Source of the DNA: Leisingera coralii
GTDB taxonomy: Bacteria; Pseudomonadota; Alphaproteobacteria; Rhodobacterales; Rhodobacteraceae
Direction: 5' to 3'
NCBI RefSeq assembly: GCF_049056525.1
Contig: NZ_JBHUPT010000030.1
Location: 75,093 to 139,092 of the forward strand
DNA: 64,000 bases
Shown in pieces: positions 16,766 through 25,006 of the stretch (positions are counted from its first letter, which is position 1; each line of letters starts with the position of its first letter). Both the position numbers and the translations under genes were made by a program. The notes beneath the pieces are model-generated. The model was not told the origin of the DNA and made no database searches. It saw nothing but the letters and a program-made list of their open reading frames with translations.

Positions 16766-19395
16766 TGGCGGGCGGAACTCCGGCGGAGGTGCGCTCCACC
16801 TGCCCCTATTGCGGCACCGGCTGCGGCGTGCTGCTGCGCCGGGATGGCGCGGGCGGGCTGGAGGTGCGCGGCGACCCGGAGCATCCGGCCAACCGCGGAA
16901 GGCTGTGCTCCAAGGGGCTGGCGCTGGGGGAGACCGTGGGCCTGGAGGGCCGCCTGCTGGCGCCGCAGGTGCAGGGCCGCGAAAGTGATTGGGACAGCGC
17001 GCTGGACCTGGTGGCAGCCAAGTTCCGGCAGGCCGTGGACCAGCACGGCCCGGACAGCGTGGGGTTCTACCTGTCGGGGCAGATGCTGACCGAGGACTAT
17101 TACGTCGCCAACAAGCTGATGAAGGGCTTTCTCGGCTCCGCCAATATCGACACCAACTCGCGCCTCTGCATGGCCTCCACCGTGGCCGGTCACAAGCGCG
17201 CCTTCGGCACCGACACGGTGCCCGGCACCTATGAGGATCTCGACGACGCCGATCTGATCGTTCTCGTGGGCTCCAACCTCGCCTGGTGCCACCCGGTTCT
17301 GTACCAGCGCATCCTGGCAGCGCGCGAGGCGCGCGGCACAAGGCTGGTGGTGATCGACCCCCGCCGCACCGCCAGCTGCGATCAGGCGGACATGCATCTG
17401 AAACTGCGGGCGGGCAGCGATGTGGCGCTGTTCAACCGCCTGCTGGCAACGCTCTACGAGGGCGGCGCGCTGGATGCGGAGTATTTGCGGCATGTGGAGG
17501 GACTGGGCGCGGCGCTGGAAGCCGCTTTTGCCTCTGATGCCGCGGTGACCGGGTTGTCTGAAAGCGAAATAGCAGCTTTCTGTGATCTGTGGATGCGCAC
17601 CGAAAAGGTGGTGACCGTCTTCAGCCAGGGCGTGAACCAGTCCACCTCCGGCGCGGACAAGGTGAACGCCATCCTGAATTGCCATCTGGCCGCCGGCCGG
17701 ATCGGCAAGCCCGGCTGCGGGCCGTTTTCGGTGACCGGCCAGCCTAACGCCATGGGCGGGCGCGAGGTTGGCGGGCTGGCCAATATGCTGGCCTGCCATA
17801 TGGATCTGGAAAACCCCGGACACAGGGCTGCGGTGCAGGACTTCTGGGGCGCCCCCGCGATGCCCGAACGCGCGGGCCTGAAAGCGGTCGATCTGTTCCG
17901 CGCCGCGGGCGACGGGCGGCTCAAGGCGCTGTGGATCATCCACACCAACCCCGCCGTGACCATGCCGGAAGCCGATGCTGTACGCGCCGCGATCAAAGCC
18001 TGCGACTTCACCGTGGTGAGCGACATTACCGCCGCGACCGACACAGCGCGGCTGGCGGATGTGCTGCTGCCCGCCGCCGCCTGGGCGGAAAAAGACGGCA
18101 CCGTCACCAATTCGGACCGCACCATCAGCCGCCAGCGCGCCGTCTTGCCGCCGCCCGGCCAGGCCCGCCCGGACTGGGAGATTCTGGCCGATGCGGCCAG
18201 GCGCATGGGCTGGGGCAAAGCCTTTGACTTTCAAACACCGGCGCAGATCTTCCGGGAGCATGCAGAGCTTTCGGGGATCGCGGGCCGTTTCGGACTGGAT
18301 TTCGACATTTCCGGCCTCAGCCGCATGTCCAGCGCAGAATACGGCGCGCTGGAGCCGGTCCGCTGGCCAGTCAGCCGCAGCCGCCAGGGCGGGCGCTTCT
18401 TTGCAGACGGAAAGTTCTATCACCAGGATGGCAAGGCCCGGATGCTGCCCATCCGCAGCCAGCCGCCTGCAGCTGCCCCCGGCGGCGATTTTCCGTTCCG
18501 CCTGAACACGGGGCGCATCCGGGATCAATGGCACACCATGACCCGCACCGCACAGTCCCCGCGCCTGTCGGGGCATCTTGCCGAGCCATTCGCCGACATT
18601 CACCCGGAGGACGCCCGCAAATTGGGAGTCCAGCCCGCGGATCTGCTGCGCCTGCGCAGCCTGCACGGGCAGGCGATCCTGCGGGCGCGGATCACAACGG
18701 ATGTCCAGCCCGGCGACCTGTTCGTGCCGATGCACTGGACCGGGGAAACCGCGCCTTCGGCGCGCGTCGGGTCTTTGGTTGCCGCGGTGACCGACCCGGT
18801 GTCCGGCCAGCCCGAAAGCAAGGCGTCGGTGGTGGCGGCGGAACGGCTGCAAGCGGCCTGGTACGGTTTTGCCGTGTCCTGCCGCCCCATGAAACCCGAA
18901 ACGGACTACTGGGCCCTGGCGCGGACAGATACCGGGTACCGCGCGGAACTGGCCGGCCTGGCGCCGCTCCGAGATCCGGAGGCGGCGGCGCGCAAGATGT
19001 TCGCCTTGCCGGAGGCCGAAATCCAGATGATGACCGACAGCCGCAGGGGAATTGCCCGTCTGGCCCTGCATCAAAACGGCAGGCTGATGGCGGCGCTGTT
19101 CATCGCGCCGGAGCCGGTGGCTGTCCGGCGAAGCTACCTGGCCGGGTTGCCTGGCACCGGCACGGCCGGGGTGCTGACCGGACAGCCGCCGGAAGACCTG
19201 CCGGATCCCGGCCCGGTTGTCTGCGCCTGTTTCAATGTCGGTGCAAACACGATCCTGCGCGCCGTCGAAACAGGCGGCCTGGTCAGTGTTGCTGATGTCG
19301 GCGCTGCGCTGCAGGCGGGCACCAGCTGCGGCTCCTGCCGTTCCGACATCGCCGGGCTGCTGGCCCGCCCCCGCTTTAAACAGGCCGCAGAATAG
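16765..19395 (+). CDS. nasA: Assimilatory nitrate reductase catalytic subunit
   Basis: Molybdopterin oxidoreductase of 876 residues that reduces nitrate to nitrite in the cytoplasm. An N-terminal 4Fe-4S site is formed by Cys13, Cys16, Cys20 and Cys48 (CPYCGTGC, GRLCSKG). Bis-MGD domain motifs follow (GSNLAWCHPV, SQGVNQSTSGADK, TGRIRDQWHTMTRT). A C-terminal BFD-like [2Fe-2S] domain (CACFNVGANT, SCGSCR) probably accepts electrons. There is no Tat signal, as expected for the assimilatory type. No separate NADH-dependent NasC-like flavoprotein gene is seen nearby, so the electron donor is not evident here. Confidence 0.95.
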   Translation: MAGGTPAEVRSTCPYCGTGCGVLLRRDGAGGLEVRGDPEHPANRGRLCSKGLALGETVGLEGRLLAPQVQGRESDWDSALDLVAAKFRQAVDQHGPDSVGFYLSGQMLTEDYYVANKLMKGFLGSANIDTNSRLCMASTVAGHKRAFGTDTVPGTYEDLDDADLIVLVGSNLAWCHPVLYQRILAAREARGTRLVVIDPRRTASCDQADMHLKLRAGSDVALFNRLLATLYEGGALDAEYLRHVEGLGAALEAAFASDAAVTGLSESEIAAFCDLWMRTEKVVTVFSQGVNQSTSGADKVNAILNCHLAAGRIGKPGCGPFSVTGQPNAMGGREVGGLANMLACHMDLENPGHRAAVQDFWGAPAMPERAGLKAVDLFRAAGDGRLKALWIIHTNPAVTMPEADAVRAAIKACDFTVVSDITAATDTARLADVLLPAAAWAEKDGTVTNSDRTISRQRAVLPPPGQARPDWEILADAARRMGWGKAFDFQTPAQIFREHAELSGIAGRFGLDFDISGLSRMSSAEYGALEPVRWPVSRSRQGGRFFADGKFYHQDGKARMLPIRSQPPAAAPGGDFPFRLNTGRIRDQWHTMTRTAQSPRLSGHLAEPFADIHPEDARKLGVQPADLLRLRSLHGQAILRARITTDVQPGDLFVPMHWTGETAPSARVGSLVAAVTDPVSGQPESKASVVAAERLQAAWYGFAVSCRPMKPETDYWALARTDTGYRAELAGLAPLRDPEAAARKMFALPEAEIQMMTDSRRGIARLALHQNGRLMAALFIAPEPVAVRRSYLAGLPGTGTAGVLTGQPPEDLPDPGPVVCACFNVGANTILRAVETGGLVSVADVGAALQAGTSCGSCRSDIAGLLARPRFKQAAE

Positions 19396-19406
19396 AGAGC
19401 TTGCGC

Positions 19407-20192
19407 ATGACACATCTTCCGCAGCCGCAGACACCCCGCGGCACGCTCGCGCTGGTCGGGGCCGGCCCCGGCGCCAGCGACCTCCTGACGCTGCGGGCGG
19501 TTCGCAGGCTGCAGCAGGCTGACACGGTGTTTTATGACCGGCTGGTCGATCCCGACGTTCTGGAGCTCACCTCCCCCGCGGCCAGGCGTGTTTTTGTCGG
19601 CAAACACGTCGGAGCGCATGCCTGGCCGCAGGAAAAGATCAACAGGGTCATGGTTGCGGAAGTGCTGAAGGGCCGCCGCGTTGTCCGCCTCAAGTCGGGC
19701 GATCCGGGTATTTTCGGCCGTGCGGGTGAGGAATTGGCAGCTGCGCGCGCCGCCGGGATAGACGCGGAAATTGTGCCCGGCATCACCGCCGCCTGTGCCG
19801 CCGCCGCCCAGACAGGCATCCCGCTGACCGAACGCGGCGTTTCCGACACGCTTGTGCTGACGACCGCGCAATGCAAGGCGGGCGACCCGCTGCCCGATTG
19901 CGCCCGGCATGCGAAGCCGGGAACCACGATTGTCTTTTACATGTCCGCCGGACAGGCATCGCGGGTACGCGGCGCGCTGCTCCGCCTCGGTATGGCGCCG
20001 CTCACTCAGGTGATCATTGCTGTTGATGTCTCCAAGCCGGGCGCGCGGACAGTTCATTGCGACATCGGAACGATACCGGATGCGATAAGCCGGCACGCAA
20101 TAACCGGCTGCGCAACAATCATAATCACCTGGCCCAAGACCAGCTTGGAACAGACAAAGACCGCTATGAAAGTTGGCCAGATGGCGCTGTAG
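19407..20192 (+). CDS. cobA: Uroporphyrinogen-III C-methyltransferase (SUMT), for siroheme
   Basis: SAM-dependent methyltransferase of 261 residues that makes precorrin-2, the precursor of the NirB siroheme. Visible: N-terminal VGAGPGASDLLTLRA, DTVFYDRLV, RLKSGDPGIFGRAGEE and PGITAACAAAAQTGIPLTERG. The last 60 residues are less typical than usual: the common C-terminal GEVV-type ending is replaced by CATIIITWPKTSLEQT. ATG 19407 was chosen over an upstream TTG at 19401. Last gene of the nitrate operon, 11 bp after nasA. Confidence 0.9.
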   Translation: MTHLPQPQTPRGTLALVGAGPGASDLLTLRAVRRLQQADTVFYDRLVDPDVLELTSPAARRVFVGKHVGAHAWPQEKINRVMVAEVLKGRRVVRLKSGDPGIFGRAGEELAAARAAGIDAEIVPGITAACAAAAQTGIPLTERGVSDTLVLTTAQCKAGDPLPDCARHAKPGTTIVFYMSAGQASRVRGALLRLGMAPLTQVIIAVDVSKPGARTVHCDIGTIPDAISRHAITGCATIIITWPKTSLEQTKTAMKVGQMAL

Positions 20193-20224
20193 AGAACAAG
20201 GGTCCGGCGCGCCTGATGCCGGGG

Positions 20225-20602
20225 TCAGTTCAACCGCCCCTTGCGGAGCTCGATGAGGCCGCGCAGCGCTCTCAAAAAGACCCCGCGGTCACGATAGCCG
20301 ACTTGCGAAAGCATTGAAATCACCTCGCGCTGGTCCCGCCGCAGGCTATCGTAAAAATCAGAAGTTTCCGGCGAAACCATGTGGGCCCGTGATACCAGCA
20401 GGGCGAGCGATCTCTGGTCCATTCCTTCGGTCAGATCGGACCAAAAGCCGAGGCTCCTGCCAGAAGCCTCGCAGGCCTTTCTGAGAAGCTCACGTTCGCC
20501 TTCGGACAAGTCCCGGTTACTTCCTCCGCCCCCGGCGTGATAAATATCTTTGTTTGTCCGCTCCAATGGAAACTCGCCTATCAATAAACTATGCACACGC
20601 AT
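20225..20602 (-). CDS. Hypothetical protein
   Basis: Unrecognised protein of up to 125 residues, rich in charged residues and mostly helical by eye (SEGERELLRKACEAS, FLRALRGLIELRKG); no signal peptide or membrane segment. The ATG at 20602 lies inside the ATGC-N4-GCAT motif. A candidate promoter (TTGACA at 20634-20629, AACAAT at 20610-20605) would start transcription close to it. A TTG at 20566 preceded by GGCGAG is therefore a plausible real start (113 residues). Divergent from the HTH protein at 20678 and lower in GC than the flanking operons. Confidence 0.55.
   Translation of the reverse strand: MRVHSLLIGEFPLERTNKDIYHAGGGGSNRDLSEGERELLRKACEASGRSLGFWSDLTEGMDQRSLALLVSRAHMVSPETSDFYDSLRRDQREVISMLSQVGYRDRGVFLRALRGLIELRKGRLN
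20591..20602. promoter_or_regulatory. ATGC-N4-GCAT motif, copy 1
   Basis: ATGCACACGCAT at the 5' end of the hypothetical gene. A near-identical copy (ATGCACTCGCAT, 22049-22060) lies upstream of the gene at 22021, in the same orientation relative to that gene. The base before each copy is T within a run of A and T. Candidate operator for the neighbouring HTH protein. Confidence 0.45.
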
Positions 20603-20677
20603 TGATTGTTGATGCTTAGGCTGATAGGTGTCAACTACTTGTTTAATAATTCACATGTGTAAACTTTTGAGGCGAGG

Positions 20678-21415
20678 ATGATAGCTGACCGCATTGATGC
20701 TGCCTGCAAGATCGCTGGGGTGAGATTGAAAACGGCCTGCACAATGTCGGGAGTCAATTACGGCACCCTCAGAAGCCAGATGAGAAATAACCGCGAAATC
20801 CCCGCGTCCTCCTTGGCGCTTCTTTCCGCCGGCCTGCGCATTCCCATCCAGTTCTTCTTTGACCTGCCCGGTGAAGACCACGCCTCCGTCACCAGGCTCA
20901 ACCGCTGGCGGGCGGCTGAGGTCGCCAATACGGAACATGCCGCGTGCTCGAGGGCAGGGTTCAACGTGACAACGGACCACATTCTGGATTGGTACCACCA
21001 GGAGGGCGGGCAGCTGAACAACTGGGAGTGGTTCGAGGACCAGGTTGATATCTACGAACCTCTCGAACCCACGGACCGGATCATGCACCCGATCCAGATC
21101 GGGAAACGCAGCACCGCGGCAGAGCGGCTGATGCTTGCCGGAAGCCGCGATTTCTACCGCATCGTCGGATCCTTCGAAGAGAAGGTTATCGAACGCGCAA
21201 TGCACTCGCACCGGATGCTCAGCGAGGTTCCGTACATTGTGACGGACGAAGAACTCGACGTGATCATCAAGGGGCTGCGGGTGCGGGGCGGCTACCGCAA
21301 GGTGACGATGCGGGTGACCGGCCCCCAAGAGGAGCCGGTCACTGCGGTTTTCTCAAAGCTGACCTGGCTCGACACTGCTGATGATGTGCGAGAAGTGGAC
21401 TGCGTTGAGGCCTAG
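20678..21415 (+). CDS. Unrecognised protein with N-terminal helix-turn-helix
   Basis: Protein of 245 residues. The first 65 residues look like an XRE-type helix-turn-helix (AACKIAGVRLKTACTMSGVNYGTLRSQMRNN). The rest is a single alpha/beta domain rich in aromatic and charged residues (WYHQEGGQLNNWEWFEDQ, SRDFYRIVGSFEEK) that could be a PAS-like sensor, but I cannot name a family. GAGGCGAGG precedes the ATG. It is divergent from the 125-residue hypothetical gene, and its 3' end overlaps the convergent gene at 21353-22021 by 63 bp. Likely regulator of this small module. Confidence 0.6.
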   Translation: MIADRIDAACKIAGVRLKTACTMSGVNYGTLRSQMRNNREIPASSLALLSAGLRIPIQFFFDLPGEDHASVTRLNRWRAAEVANTEHAACSRAGFNVTTDHILDWYHQEGGQLNNWEWFEDQVDIYEPLEPTDRIMHPIQIGKRSTAAERLMLAGSRDFYRIVGSFEEKVIERAMHSHRMLSEVPYIVTDEELDVIIKGLRVRGGYRKVTMRVTGPQEEPVTAVFSKLTWLDTADDVREVDCVEA

Positions 21416-22021
21416 GATCATCTGATCGTTTGCCAGGCCTTCCGGGACCGGATCCGCCCAGGAAATCGCATTCCGGTACTTGCCGTTAAAGCCGTAATCG
21501 TCAGCCAGGCGGCGGTGCTTGTAGGCAATGATCGTGTACATCCAGTCAAAATCCCACCACGTGGCGGCCAGCAGCTTCACATATTGCGCGAAATCGCCAA
21601 GCCTCCGGATGCCTCCCCGCTCGTCCGGCGCAACCTCGATGCCGCCGAAGTAGATAAGCCTGCCCCGCAGTTCGTCGATCAGCGGCTGCGAGACGCTTGC
21701 CACCACCTCGTCCCGGCCGCGGTACCGGGAGGTCGCAAGGTCCCGGAAGTAACTCCCGAAATCCTTGCCGCCCAGGTCAACGCTCCTGGCTGAGATGCAG
21801 GTTATGCACTTGTCTTCCCGTTTCAGGAACAGCCAGAAGGCCCGCCCTGAACGCAGGTCATCTTCACTGACTTCGGACATTGGATGAACGCGCTTCTTGC
21901 CCACGTCGCCAAGGAGGGCCGGCAGCTCCTCCGGGGTTGTGCACACGTGAAGGGAAAGGCCATCCGCGCTGAACCTTTTTTCAATGGCCCGCATATGTTT
22001 GAGGATGATCTTATTCTCCAT
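21353..22021 (-). CDS. Unrecognised protein, possibly GNAT-like acyltransferase
   Basis: Protein of 222 residues from the ATG at 22021, which has AGGAGAAG upstream; a longer frame to 22147 would swallow the upstream motif. Alternating beta/alpha pattern with FWLFLKREDKCITCISARSV and IYFGGIEVAPDERGGIRRLG, the latter resembling the acetyl-CoA loop region of GNAT enzymes. A Trp-rich stretch (ATWWDFDWMYTIIAYKHR) follows. The acyltransferase idea is only suggestive. It overlaps the convergent HTH gene by 63 bp, so the two 3' ends encode protein on both strands. Confidence 0.55.
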   Translation of the reverse strand: MENKIILKHMRAIEKRFSADGLSLHVCTTPEELPALLGDVGKKRVHPMSEVSEDDLRSGRAFWLFLKREDKCITCISARSVDLGGKDFGSYFRDLATSRYRGRDEVVASVSQPLIDELRGRLIYFGGIEVAPDERGGIRRLGDFAQYVKLLAATWWDFDWMYTIIAYKHRRLADDYGFNGKYRNAISWADPVPEGLANDQMILGLNAVHFSHIISSVEPGQL

Positions 22022-22358
22022 GTTCTTCTCCTGTTGAATAATGGAATTATGCACTCGCATGACGGGTGCGTGAATAAGACTCGCCTCATTTTTGGTTGTG
22101 GAGCACGCATTTCCTGCGGAAACGGGCTGGCCTCCGCCGGAAAGCACTCGAATTATATGGCCGGCCCTGCTCCCAGCGGCGGAAAAGCCGTTTTACGGCT
22201 CCATAATTGCACGCCGCCAAAGTCCTGAATCCGGGACGATGCGAGGGCTTAGCCAGCCTTGGCACCGATGCGCGAGGCTGCGGGCCTCATCCGGCGAAGG
22301 TTTTTTCAGGAGGGAGGAAAAGAGGTTCCGGGCCGCAATAGCCCGGACACGGTTCAGC
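22022..22358. other. 337-bp intergenic region with motif copy 2
   Basis: Holds ATGCACTCGCAT at 22049-22060 and an adjacent inverted TTATTCAC half-site (around 22064-22078), the presumed control region of the gene ending at 21353. A small hairpin AGCCGT/ACGGCT lies near 22187-22201. No convincing gene is seen. The rest appears to be spacer before the convergent-side SDR operon stop at 22359. Confidence 0.5.
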
Positions 22359-23093
22359 TCATGGCAGGCTCAGCTTGGCCATGCGGCCGCCGTCCACGGT
22401 GCAGACCTGGCCGGTGATGAAGCCTGCGTCCTCTGATGCCAGGAAGGCCACCAGCGCCGCCACTTCCTCCGGCTTGCCGGTGCGGGCCATCGGGTGGATG
22501 CGGGCGATATCGCGGCGGAAGGCGTCCGGGTCGGGCATTGCCTCGATGAAATCCAGGTTCAGATCCGTGTCGATCCAGCCCGGCGCCACCGCGTTGCAGC
22601 GGATGCCCTCTGCCCCGTGATCCACCGCCACCGCGCGGGTGAGCCCGTGCAGCCCCGCCTTGGAGGCGCAATAGGCGGCGTGGCCGGGGTTGCTGCCCAG
22701 CCCCTCGATGGAGCCGGTGTTGACGATGCAGCCCTTGGTCTTGCGCAGATGGGACAGCGCCGCCTGGATCATCAGGAAGGGCGCGGTCAGGTTGACCGTC
22801 AGGTTGCGCTGCCAGTCGGCGAGGCTCATCTCCTCGACGCGCGCTTCCTGCATCATGCCGGCGTTGTTGACCAGCACATCAAGGCCCCCTGCCCTGCTGA
22901 CTGCCTCCGCCACCACCTGGGCCGGGCTGGCCGGGTCGGTGAAATCGGCGGCAATTGCCTCAAACTCCGTATCCGCACCGCGCTGTGCGGTGAAGACGCG
23001 GGCGCCCTCGTCGCGCAGACGCCGGGCGATGGCCTGGCCGATGCCGCTGCGCCCGCCGGTGACGAGCGCAACCTTGCCGTCAAACCGGCTCAT
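22359..23093 (-). CDS. Short-chain dehydrogenase/reductase (SDR)
   Basis: Classical SDR of 244 residues: nucleotide motif TGGRSGIGQA near the N-terminus, NNAG, catalytic Ser in NTGSIEG, YCASK (Tyr and Lys) and the C-terminal TGQVCTVDGG. It oxidises or reduces an alcohol/ketone with NAD(P). The ATG at 23093 overlaps the stop of the second SDR gene (ATGA). Last gene of the 26.6-22.4 kb minus-strand set with the betaine epimerase and MttB homologue. The substrate is unknown; a hydroxyl group of a hydroxyproline-derived intermediate is possible but untested. Confidence 0.87.
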   Translation of the reverse strand: MSRFDGKVALVTGGRSGIGQAIARRLRDEGARVFTAQRGADTEFEAIAADFTDPASPAQVVAEAVSRAGGLDVLVNNAGMMQEARVEEMSLADWQRNLTVNLTAPFLMIQAALSHLRKTKGCIVNTGSIEGLGSNPGHAAYCASKAGLHGLTRAVAVDHGAEGIRCNAVAPGWIDTDLNLDFIEAMPDPDAFRRDIARIHPMARTGKPEEVAALVAFLASEDAGFITGQVCTVDGGRMAKLSLP

Positions 23094-23824
23094 GACACCG
23101 GTTTCCCGCCGTTCACCTCCACCAGTGCGCCGCACATGTAGCGGGAGGCGTCAGAGGCCAGGAACATCACCACATCGGCAATGTCCTCCGGCTCGGCAAT
23201 CCGGCCCAGCGGCACGGTTTTGCCCAGTTCCGCCACCGCGCTGTCCGGGTCAAAGCCGCGCTTTTCGAACCCGGTGCGCAGCATCGGGGTGTTCACCTCA
23301 TTCGGGCAGACCGCGTTGATGCGGATGCCCTGATGCGCGTGGTCCATCCCCATGCATTGCGTCAGCGAGGCAATCGCCGCCTTGGTCATGCAGTAAAGCG
23401 CGTGGTTCGGCCCCGGGTTCCTGCCGCCCCAGCAGGACGAGGTGTTGACGATGGCACCGCCGCCGTTGCGCGCCATGATCGGGATCGCGGCGCGGCAGAT
23501 GCGGAACGGCGCCTCGACATTCACCCCCATCGACAGGTGCCAGTCGGCGTCCGAGGTTTCCGTCACCGGGCCGCGGGTGATGACGCCTGCGTTGTTGATG
23601 ACGATGTCCAGGCCGCCAAGCGCCAGCTGTGCCGCCTGCGGCAGCGCATTGGCGTAATCCGGCTCCAAGAGATCACCCGGCAAATGCGCCTCGGCCTCGA
23701 TAGCGCTGGTGTCGCGGTCGGCAACAGCCACCTTGGCGCCCGCCGCCCGCAGGCGCTGGACAATGGCGGCACCGATGCCGCCCGCCGCGCCGGTGACCAG
23801 TGCGCATTTTCCCCGAAATTCCAT
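23090..23824 (-). CDS. Short-chain dehydrogenase/reductase (SDR)
   Basis: Classical SDR of 244 residues with TGAAGGIGAA, INNAGV, NTSSCWGG (Ser), YCMTK (Tyr and Lys) and the C-terminal MCGALVEVNGG. It is a diverged relative of its downstream neighbour, with which it overlaps by 4 bp, so the pair may catalyse successive oxidations or form a complex. It begins 15 bp after the HpbD-like gene, in the same operon. Confidence 0.87.
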   Translation of the reverse strand: MEFRGKCALVTGAAGGIGAAIVQRLRAAGAKVAVADRDTSAIEAEAHLPGDLLEPDYANALPQAAQLALGGLDIVINNAGVITRGPVTETSDADWHLSMGVNVEAPFRICRAAIPIMARNGGGAIVNTSSCWGGRNPGPNHALYCMTKAAIASLTQCMGMDHAHQGIRINAVCPNEVNTPMLRTGFEKRGFDPDSAVAELGKTVPLGRIAEPEDIADVVMFLASDASRYMCGALVEVNGGKPVS

Positions 23825-23839
23825 GTTGTTATCTCTCCC

Positions 23840-24943
23840 TTAAAACGAGGCCACCGGAGCGCCGAACAGGCTCTCATCGGGCGTGACGCCCAAACCCGGC
23901 CCCTGCGGCACGCTGATGTGGCCGCCCTCGATGCGGATGCCGTTCTCCGCGTCGTAATTGCCTTCGATATACGGCGCGGCCAGCCAGACGCCCTCCAGCA
24001 GGCCCGGTTTCACGGTGGCGCCGATATGGGTGCAGGCGGCGGCGATGATGTCGCCGCCCCAGCTGTCGTCGCAGGTGTGCGGCAGGTTGCGGGCCTCGCA
24101 GATGTCGCGGAAGGCCCGCATCGGATGCAGGCCGCCAATGCGGGTGACCTTCATGCCAAAGCCATCGACCAGCCCGGTGCCGGCCGCGGTGATCACCGTG
24201 TTCAGGCTGGTGCTGTTTTCATCCATATAGAGGCCATGGCTGATCTGCGGGCGGATTTTCTGCAGGTCTTCCAGCGTGTTGCAGGGCTGTTCCATGATGA
24301 AGGGGATCTCCGGGCATTCGCGGCTCACGCGCAGCGCGTCCCGCGTGGTCCAGCCGCGGTTGCCATCGACCGCCAGCCGCATGCCGGAGCCGCCGATCTT
24401 CTCCCACACCTTGCGGATGGTCTCGATGTCCAGCTCCACCGGGCGGCCGCCGACCTTGACCTGCAAGCGCGGATAGCCCTCCGCCAGCTTCTCGGCGGCC
24501 AGCCGGGCGATGTCGTCCGGCGCGCCGACGCCGGTGGCATAGTAGGACGGCACCCGGTCCGTCGCCGCACCGCCCAAGAGGGTTGAGACACTGACGCCCA
24601 GATGCTTGCCCAGCAGATCATGCGCCGCGATGTCGATGGCGGCCTTGGCGTAGTTGTGGCCGTTCAGCAGCCCGTCCATCCGCCGGTGCAGGGTCACCGG
24701 TGCCACCTCGGCCCCGATCAGCCCCTCCGCCATCGCAATCAGCGCCGCGCGGGCGCCGGCGGCGTGGGATTCGGCGTAGGTCGGACCCACCGGGCAGGTC
24801 TCGCCCCAGCCCGTCTGGCCGTTGTCGGCCACCAGTTTCACCAGCGTCGTGTCCAGCGCCCAGACCTCGGCATTGGCCATGGTATAGGGGCCGTTCTTCA
24901 CCGGCAGATCATGCTGATAGATATGGATTTCCGCGATTTTCAT
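23840..24943 (-). CDS. hpbD: 4-hydroxyproline betaine 2-epimerase (HpbD-like, enolase superfamily)
   Basis: Mandelate racemase/muconate lactonising enzyme of 367 residues. Catalytic lysines lie at 163 (QVKVGG) and 265 (FGMKVTRIGG). Metal ligands are Asp193 (AVDGN), Glu218 (FIMEQP) and Asp241/Glu242 (MDEN). As I recall, the characterised Pelagibaca HpbD uses Lys163 and Lys265, with Tyr56 and Trp320 forming a cation-pi cage for the betaine; this protein has Tyr56 and Trp320 at the same numbers. It would interconvert trans-4-hydroxy-L-proline betaine and cis-4-hydroxy-D-proline betaine, or racemise proline betaine. Genes for demethylation lie next door. Confidence 0.87.
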   Translation of the reverse strand: MKIAEIHIYQHDLPVKNGPYTMANAEVWALDTTLVKLVADNGQTGWGETCPVGPTYAESHAAGARAALIAMAEGLIGAEVAPVTLHRRMDGLLNGHNYAKAAIDIAAHDLLGKHLGVSVSTLLGGAATDRVPSYYATGVGAPDDIARLAAEKLAEGYPRLQVKVGGRPVELDIETIRKVWEKIGGSGMRLAVDGNRGWTTRDALRVSRECPEIPFIMEQPCNTLEDLQKIRPQISHGLYMDENSTSLNTVITAAGTGLVDGFGMKVTRIGGLHPMRAFRDICEARNLPHTCDDSWGGDIIAAACTHIGATVKPGLLEGVWLAAPYIEGNYDAENGIRIEGGHISVPQGPGLGVTPDESLFGAPVASF

Positions 24944-24960
24944 GTTCTGTGCCCTGTTGG

Positions 24961-24990
24961 AAAAAAGGCCCGCTCTGTACAGAGCGGGCC
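24961..24990 (-). terminator. Intrinsic terminator after the mttB homologue
   Basis: A perfect 24-bp palindrome (24967-24990, arms GGCCCGCTCTGT) is followed on the minus strand by six T. It lies between the MttB-family gene and hpbD, so only part of the methyltransferase transcript would continue into hpbD and the SDR genes. Confidence 0.85.
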
Positions 24991-25006
24991 AGTCGGGGAG
25001 GAGAGA

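Noticed and set aside
16693..19434. 913-residue minus-strand ORF opposite nasA
   Set aside because: Shadow of a well-recognised molybdoenzyme gene; no family features of its own.
21194..21205. ATGCACTCGCAC inside the HTH gene, one base from the module motif
   Set aside because: Lies within conserved-looking coding sequence and breaks the second half-site, so not counted as an operator copy.
20193..22358. Whether the unknown module is a toxin-antitoxin or phage defence system
   Set aside because: Protein sizes, arrangement and motifs match no such system I can recognise; left as unknown.
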